DNA of 6,925 bases from Kiloniellales bacterium (lineage in GTDB: Bacteria; Pseudomonadota; Alphaproteobacteria; Kiloniellales; JAKSDN01). The notes beneath the pieces are model-generated. The model had not been told where the DNA came from and made no database searches. It saw nothing but the letters and a program-made list of their open reading frames with translations. Shown here piece after piece: positions 1-6,329 of the stretch (position 1 is the first letter of the stretch; each line of letters starts with the position of its first letter). Position numbers and translations under genes: made by a program. The DNA is taken from positions 1 to 6,925 of the forward strand of contig JAKSDN010000961.1 in NCBI GenBank assembly GCA_022360075.1, in the 5' to 3' direction.

Positions 1-1274
1 CCGGTGGTGAAGCAGACGACGTTGGCGCCGCTCGCCACCTGGCCCGTGATGGAACAGGGATCGTAGCCCGGCGAATCCATGAAGACGAAGCCGTTGGTGT
101 CGATCGGCTCGGCGTAGCGGTAGACGCCGCAGAGGTTCGAGGTACCGCCCTTGGCGGCTGCACCGAGGGACTTCTCCAAGATGGTGGTCAGACCGCCCGC
201 CTTGTTGCCGGGCGAGGGGTTGTTGTTCATCTCGCCGCCGTTGCGCCGGGTGTAGTCCTCCCACCAGCGGATGCGCTCGATCAGCTTTTCGGCGACCGCG
301 CTCGAGACGGCGCGCCGGGTCAGGAGATGCTCGGCACCGTAGATCTCCGGCGTCTCGCTGAGGATCGCCGTGCCGCCGTGGCGCACCAGCAGGTCCACGG
401 CCGCGCCGAGCGAGGGGTTGGCGGTGATGCCGGAGTAGGCGTCCGAGCCGCCGCATTGCAGCGCGAGCGTTAGCTCGCTCGCCGGCAGCGGCTCGCGGCG
501 GACCTCGTTCGCGGCCGGCAGCATCTCGCGGATGATCGCCATGCCGTGCTCGACCGTGCGCCGGGTGCCGCCGGTCTCCTGGATGGTCATGGTGCGAAAT
601 CCGGGGCCGCGCTGGATGCCGTAGGCCTCCAGCAAGAAGTCGATCTGGTTCACCTCGCAGCCTAGGCCGACCATGAGAATGCCGGCGAAGTTGGGGTGGC
701 GCGCGAAGCCCCAGAGCGTGCGCTGCAGGTTGGCGTAGCCTTCGCCGTTGTCGGCCATGCCGCAGCCGGTCGAGTGGACCAGCGCGACCACGCCGTCGAC
801 GTTGGGATAGTCGGCGAGCTCCGAACGGTCGAAGGACTCGGCGATGTAGCGCGCGACCGTGGCCGAGCAGTTCACCGACGTCAGCACGCCGATGTAGTTG
901 CGCGTGCCGACCCGACCGTTCGCGCGACGAATGCCGCGAAAACCGGCGCGCTCCGCGTCGTTGAAGTAGGCGGTCGGCTTGGCCTCGCTGCAGGCGGCGT
1001 AGTCGCGCGCGAAGTCCTTCATCTCGACGTTCTGCACGTGCAGGTGCTGGCCCGGCGCGACGGCCTCGCTGGCGAAGCCGATGATCTGGTCGTACTTCCG
1101 CACGGCCTCGCCCGCGCCGATCGCCTGGGTCGCGACCTTGTGACCCGCCGGCACGTGCTCGACCACGGTGACTCCTTCGCCAGGCAGTGTCGTCCCGGGC
1201 AATAGGTCGCTGCGCGCGACGACGACGTTGTCGGCGGCGTTCAACCGAATGGTGAGGGCGGGGCTTTCGCTCAT
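1..1274 (-). CDS. uxaA: Altronate/galactarate dehydratase, UxaA family (3' end cut by window edge)
   Basis: Reading the minus strand from the ATG at 1274 gives 424 uninterrupted codons that run off the left edge. Residues about 10-90 form the N-terminal SAF domain. The rest is the D-galactarate dehydratase/altronate hydrolase domain, with the family signatures NGRVGTRN (119-126), HSTGCGM (167-173), GLGCEVNQ (203-210), QETGG (232-236), SGITANP (281-287), PGNKAGG (355-361) and SPGYDPCSITGQVASG (401-416). Fused members are usually about 500 residues, so roughly 80 are missing. Known enzymes of this family are metal-dependent (Fe2+/Mn2+) cytoplasmic dehydratases that convert D-altronate to 2-keto-3-deoxygluconate, or galactarate to its keto-deoxy acid. 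Which sugar acid is used here cannot be told from the sequence; sulfolactate lyase is less likely because its two domains are normally separate proteins. The ribosome-binding site is weak. The gene diverges from the peroxidase gene and no other hexuronate gene is in the window. Confidence 0.93.
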   Translation of the reverse strand, partial: MSESPALTIRLNAADNVVVARSDLLPGTTLPGEGVTVVEHVPAGHKVATQAIGAGEAVRKYDQIIGFASEAVAPGQHLHVQNVEMKDFARDYAACSEAKPTAYFNDAERAGFRGIRRANGRVGTRNYIGVLTSVNCSATVARYIAESFDRSELADYPNVDGVVALVHSTGCGMADNGEGYANLQRTLWGFARHPNFAGILMVGLGCEVNQIDFLLEAYGIQRGPGFRTMTIQETGGTRRTVEHGMAIIREMLPAANEVRREPLPASELTLALQCGGSDAYSGITANPSLGAAVDLLVRHGGTAILSETPEIYGAEHLLTRRAVSSAVAEKLIERIRWWEDYTRRNGGEMNNNPSPGNKAGGLTTILEKSLGAAAKGGTSNLCGVYRYAEPIDTNGFVFMDSPGYDPCSITGQVASGANVVCFTT

Positions 1275-1444
1275 GGTGCCTGTCCGGGCGAGTGGTCGAG
1301 GGGCGGCAAGCCTAGCACGCGCCCATTGCTTTGCCACGCGCGGCAAGAGGAAGCCCGGACTTGGCCCGCGTGCTTCCGGCCAGAGACCGGCTCGACCCGA
1401 TTTGGGCGCCCGCCACTCGCGCAAAACCAAGGACAAGAGCAGAA

Positions 1445-1520
1445 GACTAGCGGATAGAGACTAATATAAAACGACTATTTCTAACTATTAATTCCTTCTT
1501 TGTATTCAAGGTCTAGTAAT
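1445..1520 (+). promoter_or_regulatory. AT-rich upstream region, candidate promoter for the di-heme peroxidase/chemoreceptor genes
   Basis: This part of the 294-bp divergent spacer falls to about 25% G+C (15 of 60 bases at 1461-1520) within otherwise very G+C-rich DNA. It contains TAATAT (1462-1467), which resembles a -10 element, but I find no convincing -35 hexamer 16-18 bp upstream, so a sigma-70 promoter is only a possibility. GACTA occurs three times at exact 14-bp steps (1445, 1459, 1473). The location, 50-125 bp before the ATG at 1569, fits a promoter or activator-binding region. The remainder of the spacer (1275-1444) is G+C-rich and holds only two weak inverted repeats. Confidence 0.35.
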
Positions 1521-1568
1521 TCAGGTAGTCCGCTGAATTTCGACTTCACGCGCATTTCGGGGTCCCCA

Positions 1569-2585
1569 ATGAGGAATTTCATCGTTGTCGCCTTCTTGTC
1601 GGCCGGCTCGGGCCTCTTCTGCGCGCCGGCTCCTGTTCTGGCCGAAACCGATATCGAGAGTTTGAGGAGAGATTTTCGCCGGCCGGCCGAGATTCCCTTT
1701 CCCTCCGATGCGCCCTATTCGCTGCACATCGCGACGCTTGGAAAGATGCTGTTCTACGACCCGCGCCTGTCGGGGGCGCAGAACATGAACTGCGCGAGCT
1801 GTCACAATCCCTCGTTCGGCTACGAGACGCCGGTGCCGACGGCGATCGGCGCGGCCAACACGCCGCTCGGTCGCCACGCGCCGACGGTGCTCAACCTGGC
1901 CTGGACCCCTCATTTCTTCTGGGACGGCCGTGCCGCGACGCTCGAAGAACAGGCGGCCGGCCCGATCACGGCGCCGGTCGAGATGAACGCGCGCTTCGAG
2001 GAGGTCGTCGACCGCCTGGAAGCCATCGAGGAGTACCGGACCTGGTTCGAGCGCCTCTTTCCCGGGCAGGGCGTCGCGCGCGAGACCATCCTGACGGCGA
2101 TCGCGACCTACGAGCGCACGGTCGTCTCCGGCGTCGCGCCCTTCGACCGCTGGGTCGAAGGCGACGACGAGGCGATCTCGGAGTCCGCCAGGCGCGGCTT
2201 CGGGCTGTTCGTCGGCAAGGCGCAATGCAGCCTCTGCCACTCCGGCTGGAACTTCACCGACGATCGCTTCCACGACATCGGCCTGCCCTCCGATGATATC
2301 GGCCGCGCCGCCTATGAACCGGACAATCCGCTCGCGCGTCACGCCTTCAAGACGCCCGGTCTGCGCAACCTGACCTACCGCGCGCCCTTCATGCACGACG
2401 GCTCGCTCCCCGACCTCGAGTCGGTGGTCGTGCACTACGAGACCGGCGGCATAGAGCGCCGCTCGCTCTCGCCAATGATGGCTCCGATCGAGCTTTCGGA
2501 CGCGGAACGGACGGACCTCGTCGCCTTCCTGCGCTCGCTGACGGCGGAGCGAACGGATACGCCGATCCCGGTGCTGCCGAATTGA
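1569..2585 (+). CDS. Secreted di-heme cytochrome c peroxidase / MauG-family protein
   Basis: A 338-residue periplasmic protein. The ATG at 1569 is chosen because it opens a good Sec signal peptide (residues 1-25, cleavage after VLA); the in-frame TTG at 1500 would place 23 extra polar residues in front of it. Two c-type heme sites are visible, CASCH (75-79) and CSLCH (220-224), each starting one of the two cytochrome domains. [12 protein letters not shown] (117-128) and PVEM (136-139) match the bacterial CCP/MauG core. From memory of Pseudomonas CcpA, W118, Q128 and E138 align with the inter-heme Trp94 and active-site Gln104 and Glu114. A95 sits where CcpA has the distal ligand His71, and Y290 (in HYETGG) falls at the Met275 ligand position, which is Tyr294 in MauG. 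It therefore looks MauG-like and may act without reductive activation. The C-terminal LVAFLRSLT (317-325) is typical. No mau genes are nearby, so the substrate is unknown (H2O2 or a protein). The chemoreceptor gene starts 13 bp downstream, suggesting an operon. Confidence 0.9.
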   Translation: MRNFIVVAFLSAGSGLFCAPAPVLAETDIESLRRDFRRPAEIPFPSDAPYSLHIATLGKMLFYDPRLSGAQNMNCASCHNPSFGYETPVPTAIGAANTPLGRHAPTVLNLAWTPHFFWDGRAATLEEQAAGPITAPVEMNARFEEVVDRLEAIEEYRTWFERLFPGQGVARETILTAIATYERTVVSGVAPFDRWVEGDDEAISESARRGFGLFVGKAQCSLCHSGWNFTDDRFHDIGLPSDDIGRAAYEPDNPLARHAFKTPGLRNLTYRAPFMHDGSLPDLESVVVHYETGGIERRSLSPMMAPIELSDAERTDLVAFLRSLTAERTDTPIPVLPN

Positions 2586-2598
2586 GAGGAGAGCGGCC

Positions 2599-4254
2599 AT
2601 GTCCATTCGCACCCGACTGAAGCTCGTCGTCCTCATGATGTCGCTGGCCGGTCTCCTGGCGGTCGGCAGCGTCGGCCTGATCGGTTGGTCGGCGATTACC
2701 AAGACCCACGACGTGCTCGGCATGGCGCTCCTCGCGCAGCGCAGCGCCGGCATTGCCGCCCAGCGGCTGAGCGATGCCGAGGAGATCGCCAAGGGCGTCT
2801 TGGCCATGACGCGCCTGCACGAACCGAGCGAATACCTGCCGGCCTTCGACAAGGCGGCCGCCGACGTGCGGCAGGGGATCGGCGAGATCCGCGTGGCCGG
2901 GCTTTCGGACGAGATCGTGGAGGAAAGCCATGCCGCCGTGGCGGCGCTGGATGATTGGGTTTCGGCGACACGGCAGGCGATCTCCGGCGAGGCGCAGACG
3001 TCGCTTCCGACGACCCATGTGCTCGATACGCGACGGGCGGATGTCGCCGCCCGCGTGAAGGCCCTTGCCGATCAGGTCAATATCTCCGCCGAAACGATCG
3101 CAAGCGAGGTCGAGACGCGCTCCACCGCCTGGCTCGCCGTCGCCTCGGTGGTACTGATCGTCGTTTTGATGGCCGCGGCGTTCTTCGGGCTCGTTGTCGC
3201 CGAGCGCATCACGGGCGCGGTGACGCGGACGATCCGCGCCATGGAGCGGCTGGCCGACAACGACACCGACGTCACGTTGACGGACGGCGGCCGCGAGGAC
3301 GAGATCGGTGCCATGGTCCGGGCCGTCGCCGTCTTCCGCGACAACGCGATCGAGCGCGTCAAGCTGGAGTCGGCCCGGCGCGAGGAGACGAAGGCGCGGC
3401 AGGCACGCGAGACCAAGCTGCGCGATCTGATCGCCGGCTTCGATTCCAGTATCGGGGAGGTGGTCTCCGGCATCGACGGCGCGGCCGACCAGATGAGCGA
3501 GACCGCCACGACGCTTTCCAGCATCGCCGACGAAACGCGCAACCAGACGGCCTCGGCGGCGGCTTCCACCAACGAGGCTTCGACCAGCATGCAAGGGGTC
3601 GCAAGCTCGGTGGAGCAGCTCTCCGCCTCGATCGGCGAGATCGAGAAGCGGCTTGAGCGCGCGACGAAGGTCGTCACCGACGCGGCGACGCATGCCAGCA
3701 AGACCAACAATGAGGTGGCGGAGCTCGCCAACGCCGCGCGGCGGATCGGCGAGGTCGTCGTCCTGATCCAGGCGATCGCCGAGCAGACCAACCTGCTGGC
3801 GCTCAACGCCACGATCGAGGCGGCGCGGGCCGGCGACGCCGGCAAGGGCTTTGCCGTCGTGGCCGGCGAGGTCAAGGCGCTGGCCAACCAGACGGCAAAG
3901 GCGACCGAGGAAATCGCCGAGCACATCGAAAGCGTTCAGGGCTCGACCAACAGCGCCGTGGGTGCGATCGGCGAGATCGCCGAGACCATGACCGAGGTCA
4001 CCTCGATCACCGACACCATCGCCGGCGCGATCGAAGAGCAGGCGGCGGCATCGCAGGAGATCTCCCGCAGCGTCCAGGACGCCGCCAACGGCACGGTCGA
4101 TATCGCGCGTAACGTCGGCGACATCTCCAGCGCCCTCGACGAGACCGCCCAGTCGGCCGGCTACGTCCGGACTTCGTCGCAGGAGCTCGGCAAGCAGGCC
4201 ACGGCGCTGCGCGAGGGCGTCTCGACCTTTCTGCAGGCCGTCGCCGCGGCGTGA
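2599..4254 (+). CDS. Methyl-accepting chemotaxis protein, membrane-bound, with HAMP domain
   Basis: A 551-residue chemoreceptor preceded by a good ribosome-binding site (GAGAGGAGAG ending 8 bp before the ATG). Domain order: TM1 at about 8-30; a periplasmic sensor of about 145 residues (31-175), rich in helix-forming residues and perhaps a four-helix-bundle type; TM2 at about 176-200; HAMP at about 200-255; a linker coiled coil; then the cytoplasmic signalling domain to the C terminus. The hairpin tip that binds CheA and CheW is conserved ([18 protein letters not shown], 395-412), followed by [12 protein letters not shown] (415-426). The sensor has no CXXCH site or PAS-like sequence, so it is not itself a c-heme sensor. 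The C terminus ends LQAVAAA without a CheR-binding NWETF-like pentapeptide, so methylation probably relies on other receptors or on direct contact. Ligand unknown. The 13-bp gap after the secreted di-heme peroxidase gene suggests co-transcription. No che genes are in the window. Confidence 0.95.
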   Translation: MSIRTRLKLVVLMMSLAGLLAVGSVGLIGWSAITKTHDVLGMALLAQRSAGIAAQRLSDAEEIAKGVLAMTRLHEPSEYLPAFDKAAADVRQGIGEIRVAGLSDEIVEESHAAVAALDDWVSATRQAISGEAQTSLPTTHVLDTRRADVAARVKALADQVNISAETIASEVETRSTAWLAVASVVLIVVLMAAAFFGLVVAERITGAVTRTIRAMERLADNDTDVTLTDGGREDEIGAMVRAVAVFRDNAIERVKLESARREETKARQARETKLRDLIAGFDSSIGEVVSGIDGAADQMSETATTLSSIADETRNQTASAAASTNEASTSMQGVASSVEQLSASIGEIEKRLERATKVVTDAATHASKTNNEVAELANAARRIGEVVVLIQAIAEQTNLLALNATIEAARAGDAGKGFAVVAGEVKALANQTAKATEEIAEHIESVQGSTNSAVGAIGEIAETMTEVTSITDTIAGAIEEQAAASQEISRSVQDAANGTVDIARNVGDISSALDETAQSAGYVRTSSQELGKQATALREGVSTFLQAVAAA

Positions 4255-4329
4255 CAACGGAGGTCTTCGATCGTCACCTGAGTGGCGCGCCCAAACGCCC
4301 TTCGTTGCTCGTCAGAACCGCCTTATGGA

Positions 4330-4358
4330 CCTCATCCTGAGCTTGTCGAAGAGTGAGG
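4330..4358. repeat. Dispersed intergenic repeat of the 'CTCATCCTGAGCTTGTCGAA' type
   Basis: The element begins CCTCATCCTGAGCTTGTCGA and ends GAGTGAGG. The outer arms CCTCA (4330-4334) and TGAGG (4354-4358) are complementary, and CTT/AAG around GTCG form an inner hairpin. Its minus-strand translation contains LRQAQDE, a string familiar from spurious ORFs made by this repeat family in many proteobacterial genomes (established knowledge, from memory). It lies in the 199-bp spacer between the chemoreceptor and nitrile hydratase genes and could mark the end of the first transcript. There is no T-tract, so I do not call it a terminator. Copy number in this genome cannot be seen from a single window. 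Confidence 0.7.
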
Positions 4359-4413
4359 TTCGCTCCGGCTTTGCCCCTTGCACCGTCCGCCACGACGTTT
4401 ACCAGGAACCGCC

Positions 4414-4429
4414 CACAGATTAAGCTGTG
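4414..4429. promoter_or_regulatory. Operator-like palindrome upstream of the nitrile hydratase genes
   Basis: CACAGATTAAGCTGTG is a 16-bp near-perfect palindrome: arms CACAG and CTGTG, 14 of 16 positions symmetric. It ends 24 bp before the chosen GTG start of the alpha subunit and just upstream of its ribosome-binding site. That placement is typical of a repressor or dual regulator site next to a transcription start. No regulator gene is in the window and I cannot name the protein family. No convincing -35/-10 pair was found nearby, so this rests on symmetry and position alone. Confidence 0.35.
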
Positions 4430-4453
4430 AGGAAGAACCGGGGAGGCGTCGTC

Positions 4454-5101
4454 GTGACGGAGCACAGTTCCGAGAAGATCGCCGCGATCCATCGCCAGCT
4501 GCACAGCCGCCTGCCGTCGGAGCCGGCGTTGCGCGCCAAGGCACTGGAAAGTCTGCTGGTCGAGAAGGGCCTGCTGAAGCCCGATACGGTCGACGCCTGG
4601 ATCGAGCTCTACCGCGACCAGATCGGGCCCATGCGTGGCGCCCAGGTCGTCGCCCGCTCCTGGGTCGACCCCGCCTACCGGGAGCGGTTGCTGGCAAACG
4701 CGACCGATGCGATCGCCGAGTTCGGCTTCGCCGGTCATGCGACCGGCCATCTGCAAGCCGTCGAGAACAGCGACAGCCTGCACAACCTCGTCGTCTGCAC
4801 GCTCTGCTCCTGCTATCCCTTCTCGCTGCTCGGCATGTCGCCGGCCTGGTACAAGGCCAATGCCTATCGTGCGCGCGCCGTGCGCGATCCGCGCGGCGTG
4901 CTGGCAGAGTTCGGGGTCGAGATCGACGACAGCGTCGAGGTCCGGGTTTGGGACTCGACCTCGGAGCGCCGCTACCTCGTCGTCCCGCAACGGCCGGCGG
5001 GTGTTGAGGACTGGAGCGAGCAGGCCCTGGCGGGGTTGGTGACGCGCAATTCCATGATCGGCACCGATCGCGATCTCTCGCCGCAGCGGGGAGAGCGCTG
5101 A
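4454..5101 (+). CDS. nthA: Nitrile hydratase alpha subunit, cobalt type
   Basis: The 215-residue catalytic subunit of nitrile hydratase (nitrile + water to amide, cytoplasmic alpha-beta enzyme). The metal-binding claw is CTLCSCY (115-121): C115, C118 and C120 with the S119 backbone bind the metal, and C118 and C120 are the ones normally oxidised. T116 and Y121 are the residues that mark cobalt enzymes; iron enzymes have Ser and Thr there. Other family signatures are RSWVDPAYRERLL (68-80), AWYKANAYRARAVRDPR (131-147), VWDSTSERRY (165-174) and LVTRNSMIG (195-203). Usual length is about 200-210. The GTG at 4454 is preferred because GGGGAGG (4440-4446) lies 7 bp upstream; a GTG at 4427 would add nine residues without a comparable site. 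F123 replaces the Trp usual after the claw (CYPW/CTAW). The stop overlaps the beta start by one base. Thiocyanate hydrolase gamma is related, but here the beta partner is a single unsplit protein. Confidence 0.95.
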   Translation: MTEHSSEKIAAIHRQLHSRLPSEPALRAKALESLLVEKGLLKPDTVDAWIELYRDQIGPMRGAQVVARSWVDPAYRERLLANATDAIAEFGFAGHATGHLQAVENSDSLHNLVVCTLCSCYPFSLLGMSPAWYKANAYRARAVRDPRGVLAEFGVEIDDSVEVRVWDSTSERRYLVVPQRPAGVEDWSEQALAGLVTRNSMIGTDRDLSPQRGER

Positions 5102-5757
5102 TGGACGGTCCGCACGATCTCGGCGGGCGCGAGGGCTTCGGCCCGATCGAGATGGAGGACGACTACCGGCCTTTTCACGAGGACTGGGAAGGCCCGGCCT
5201 TCGCAATGCTCCTGAGCGCGGGCGGCCACGCCGGCTGGACGATCGACTGGTTCCGCCATTGCCGCGAGCTGATCGCGCCCGTCGACTACCTGGAGCGGCC
5301 CTACTTCGATCAATGGGTCCAGACCCTGACCGCCCAGATGATCGACTCCGGCTATCTGACCCTGGAGGAGATCGTCAGCGGACGCTCGGAACGTGCAACT
5401 GAGCCCGACGTGCCACCGGCGAGCGCGGCCTCCGCCAAGGCGCGCGTCGCCAATCCGGCCAGCTTCGAGCGCGAGATCGATACAGCCCCGCGCTTTGCCG
5501 TCGGCGACCGCGTGACCACGCGCCGCTTCGGCCATTCGGGGCACACGCGCCTGCCGGGCTACGCACGCGGGCGGGCAGGCATCGTGCATGCCCGCCACGG
5601 CGCCCACATCCTGCCGGATGCGAGCGCGCAGGGCGAAAAGCTCGCCGAGCACCTCTACACGGTCGCCTTCGAGGCGTCCGAGCTTTGGGGCGAAGCGCAG
5701 GGCCGGCGCGACCGCGTCTTCATCGATCTTTGGGAGAGCTATCTTGAGCAGCCCTGA
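5101..5757 (+). CDS. nthB: Nitrile hydratase beta subunit
   Basis: A full-length 218-residue beta subunit that packs on alpha to form the active-site channel. The start MDGPHDLGG matches the family's usual MNGIHDxGG opening, and GGGGAG (5088-5093) lies 7 bp upstream. The helical N-terminal half carries F51-R52-H53, where R52 corresponds to the conserved Arg that contacts the oxidised cysteines, plus Y68 and W72, both known substrate-pocket positions in cobalt enzymes. After an Ala/Pro-rich linker (about 98-118) comes the SH3-like C-terminal barrel: FAVGDRV (132-138), HTRLPGYARGRAG (148-160), LYTVAF (185-190), LWGE (195-198) and IDLWESYLE (208-216). LPGY stands where LPRY is common. Translation is coupled to alpha (stop and start share one base at 5101) and the 3' end overlaps the accessory gene by 14 bp. 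Confidence 0.95.
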   Translation: MDGPHDLGGREGFGPIEMEDDYRPFHEDWEGPAFAMLLSAGGHAGWTIDWFRHCRELIAPVDYLERPYFDQWVQTLTAQMIDSGYLTLEEIVSGRSERATEPDVPPASAASAKARVANPASFEREIDTAPRFAVGDRVTTRRFGHSGHTRLPGYARGRAGIVHARHGAHILPDASAQGEKLAEHLYTVAFEASELWGEAQGRRDRVFIDLWESYLEQP

Positions 5758-6097
5758 GGCCGCGCTCGGGCCGCTGCGCCGCAAGGACGACGATCCCGTT
5801 TTCGACGAGCCCTGGCAGGCGCAGGCCCTGGCGATGGCGGACTCCCTGGTCCGCGCGGGCGTCATCTCGCCGTCGGACTGGGCGGAGACCTTGGGTGCGC
5901 AACTGGAGAGCCTCTACGCGCAAGGCGAATCGGACGACAGCGAGACCTACTACGGTGCGGTGCTGGCCGCGCTCGAGCAGCTCCTCGACCAGGGCGGCGC
6001 CGTGCGGCGCGAGGACCTGTCGGTTCGACGCGATGCCTGGGCACGCGCTTATCTGAACACGCCGCACGGCGAACCCGTCGAGCTGGAACGCGAGTGA
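5744..6097 (+). CDS. Nitrile hydratase accessory protein (P14K-like activator/metallochaperone)
   Basis: A protein of 117 residues, related to the N-terminal half of the beta subunit. Family hallmarks are FDEPWQAQALAMADSL near the N terminus, a central YYGAVLAALEQLL helix and the ending TPHGEPVELE. In cobalt nitrile hydratases such small proteins bind apo-alpha, insert cobalt and exchange the loaded alpha subunit into the alpha-beta enzyme (self-subunit swapping). The start is taken as TTG at 5744: GGGAG (5732-5736) lies 7 bp upstream, it gives the expected length, and it overlaps the beta stop by 14 bp, implying coupled translation. The in-frame ATG at 5588 would overlap beta by 170 bp and add unrelated sequence. 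The order alpha-beta-accessory is that reported for the Pseudomonas putida cobalt enzyme with P14K; many actinobacterial cobalt clusters run beta-alpha-accessory. It is the last gene of the operon. Confidence 0.88.
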   Translation: MSSPEAALGPLRRKDDDPVFDEPWQAQALAMADSLVRAGVISPSDWAETLGAQLESLYAQGESDDSETYYGAVLAALEQLLDQGGAVRREDLSVRRDAWARAYLNTPHGEPVELERE

Positions 6098-6118
6098 CGG
6101 TTTCGTCGCGCGCCCAGA

Positions 6119-6275
6119 TTCTTCTCTTTTGGCGCTTCGCGCCAGCCCCCCACCCGGCGCTTCGCGCCGACCTCCCCCTCGAGGGGGGAGGTTATAAACT
6201 GTTGCCGTGGCACTCATATTCCCACCCCCTTTGAGGGGGAGGGGGGCGTCCGCGAAGCGGACAAGACAAGAAGAG
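6119..6275. repeat. Composite hairpin repeat in the convergent spacer
   Basis: Five hairpins lie in a row. GGCGC-TTC-GCGCC (6131-6143) is followed by the same hairpin with one extra base pair (6155-6169). Then come a 9-bp stem of ACCTCCCCC with GGGGGAGGT (6170-6192), an imperfect CCCACCCCCT...AGGGGGAGGG stem (6221-6243), and GTCCGC-GAA-GCGGAC (6248-6262). The outer flanks TTCTTCTCTTTT and AAGACAAGAAGAG are roughly inverted to each other, so the whole resembles two diverged head-to-head copies around a 28-bp AT-richer core (6193-6220). It separates two convergent genes and could stop transcription from both sides, but lacks clear T-tracts. It accounts for most of the 232-bp gap at 6098-6329; I see nothing else there. 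Confidence 0.75.
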
Positions 6276-6329
6276 GCGAAGGGTGCCTTCAAGCCACCTG
6301 CGATCGCGCCCGACGCCAATCTCTGCGGC

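Noticed and set aside
696..1205. A 169-codon plus-strand open frame at the left
   Set aside because: It lies antisense to the UxaA-family dehydratase, whose motifs are all present on the minus strand.
1500..1568. A TTG start at 1500 for the di-heme protein
   Set aside because: It would put 23 polar residues before an obvious signal peptide and lies within the AT-rich presumed promoter region; the ATG at 1569 fits better.
1611..1625. A possible lipobox at C18 of the di-heme protein signal sequence
   Set aside because: The residues before the Cys are Gly-Leu-Phe, which does not match the lipobox pattern, and a normal signal peptidase I site follows at VLA.
1521..2852. A 443-codon minus-strand open frame opposite the di-heme peroxidase
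   Set aside because: It covers the two heme motifs of a clear plus-strand gene and gives Arg-rich sequence with no recognisable domain.
2389..4257. A 622-codon open frame on the minus strand opposite the chemoreceptor
   Set aside because: It is antisense to a certain receptor gene, its translation is Arg/Gly/Asp/His-rich low-complexity sequence without family motifs, and such frames are expected opposite G+C-rich genes with strong third-position bias.
4367..4381. A sigma-54-like GG...GC pair upstream of the nitrile hydratase genes
   Set aside because: The spacing between GG and GC is 11 bases instead of the required 10, and the flanking consensus bases are poor.
4274..5206. A 310-codon minus-strand open frame over the nitrile hydratase alpha gene
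   Set aside because: It is the shadow of the alpha subunit, extended through the dispersed repeat at 4330-4358.
4454..5757. Thiocyanate hydrolase instead of nitrile hydratase
   Set aside because: In thiocyanate hydrolase the beta-like part is split into two subunits; here the beta subunit is one intact 218-residue protein and a nitrile hydratase accessory gene follows.
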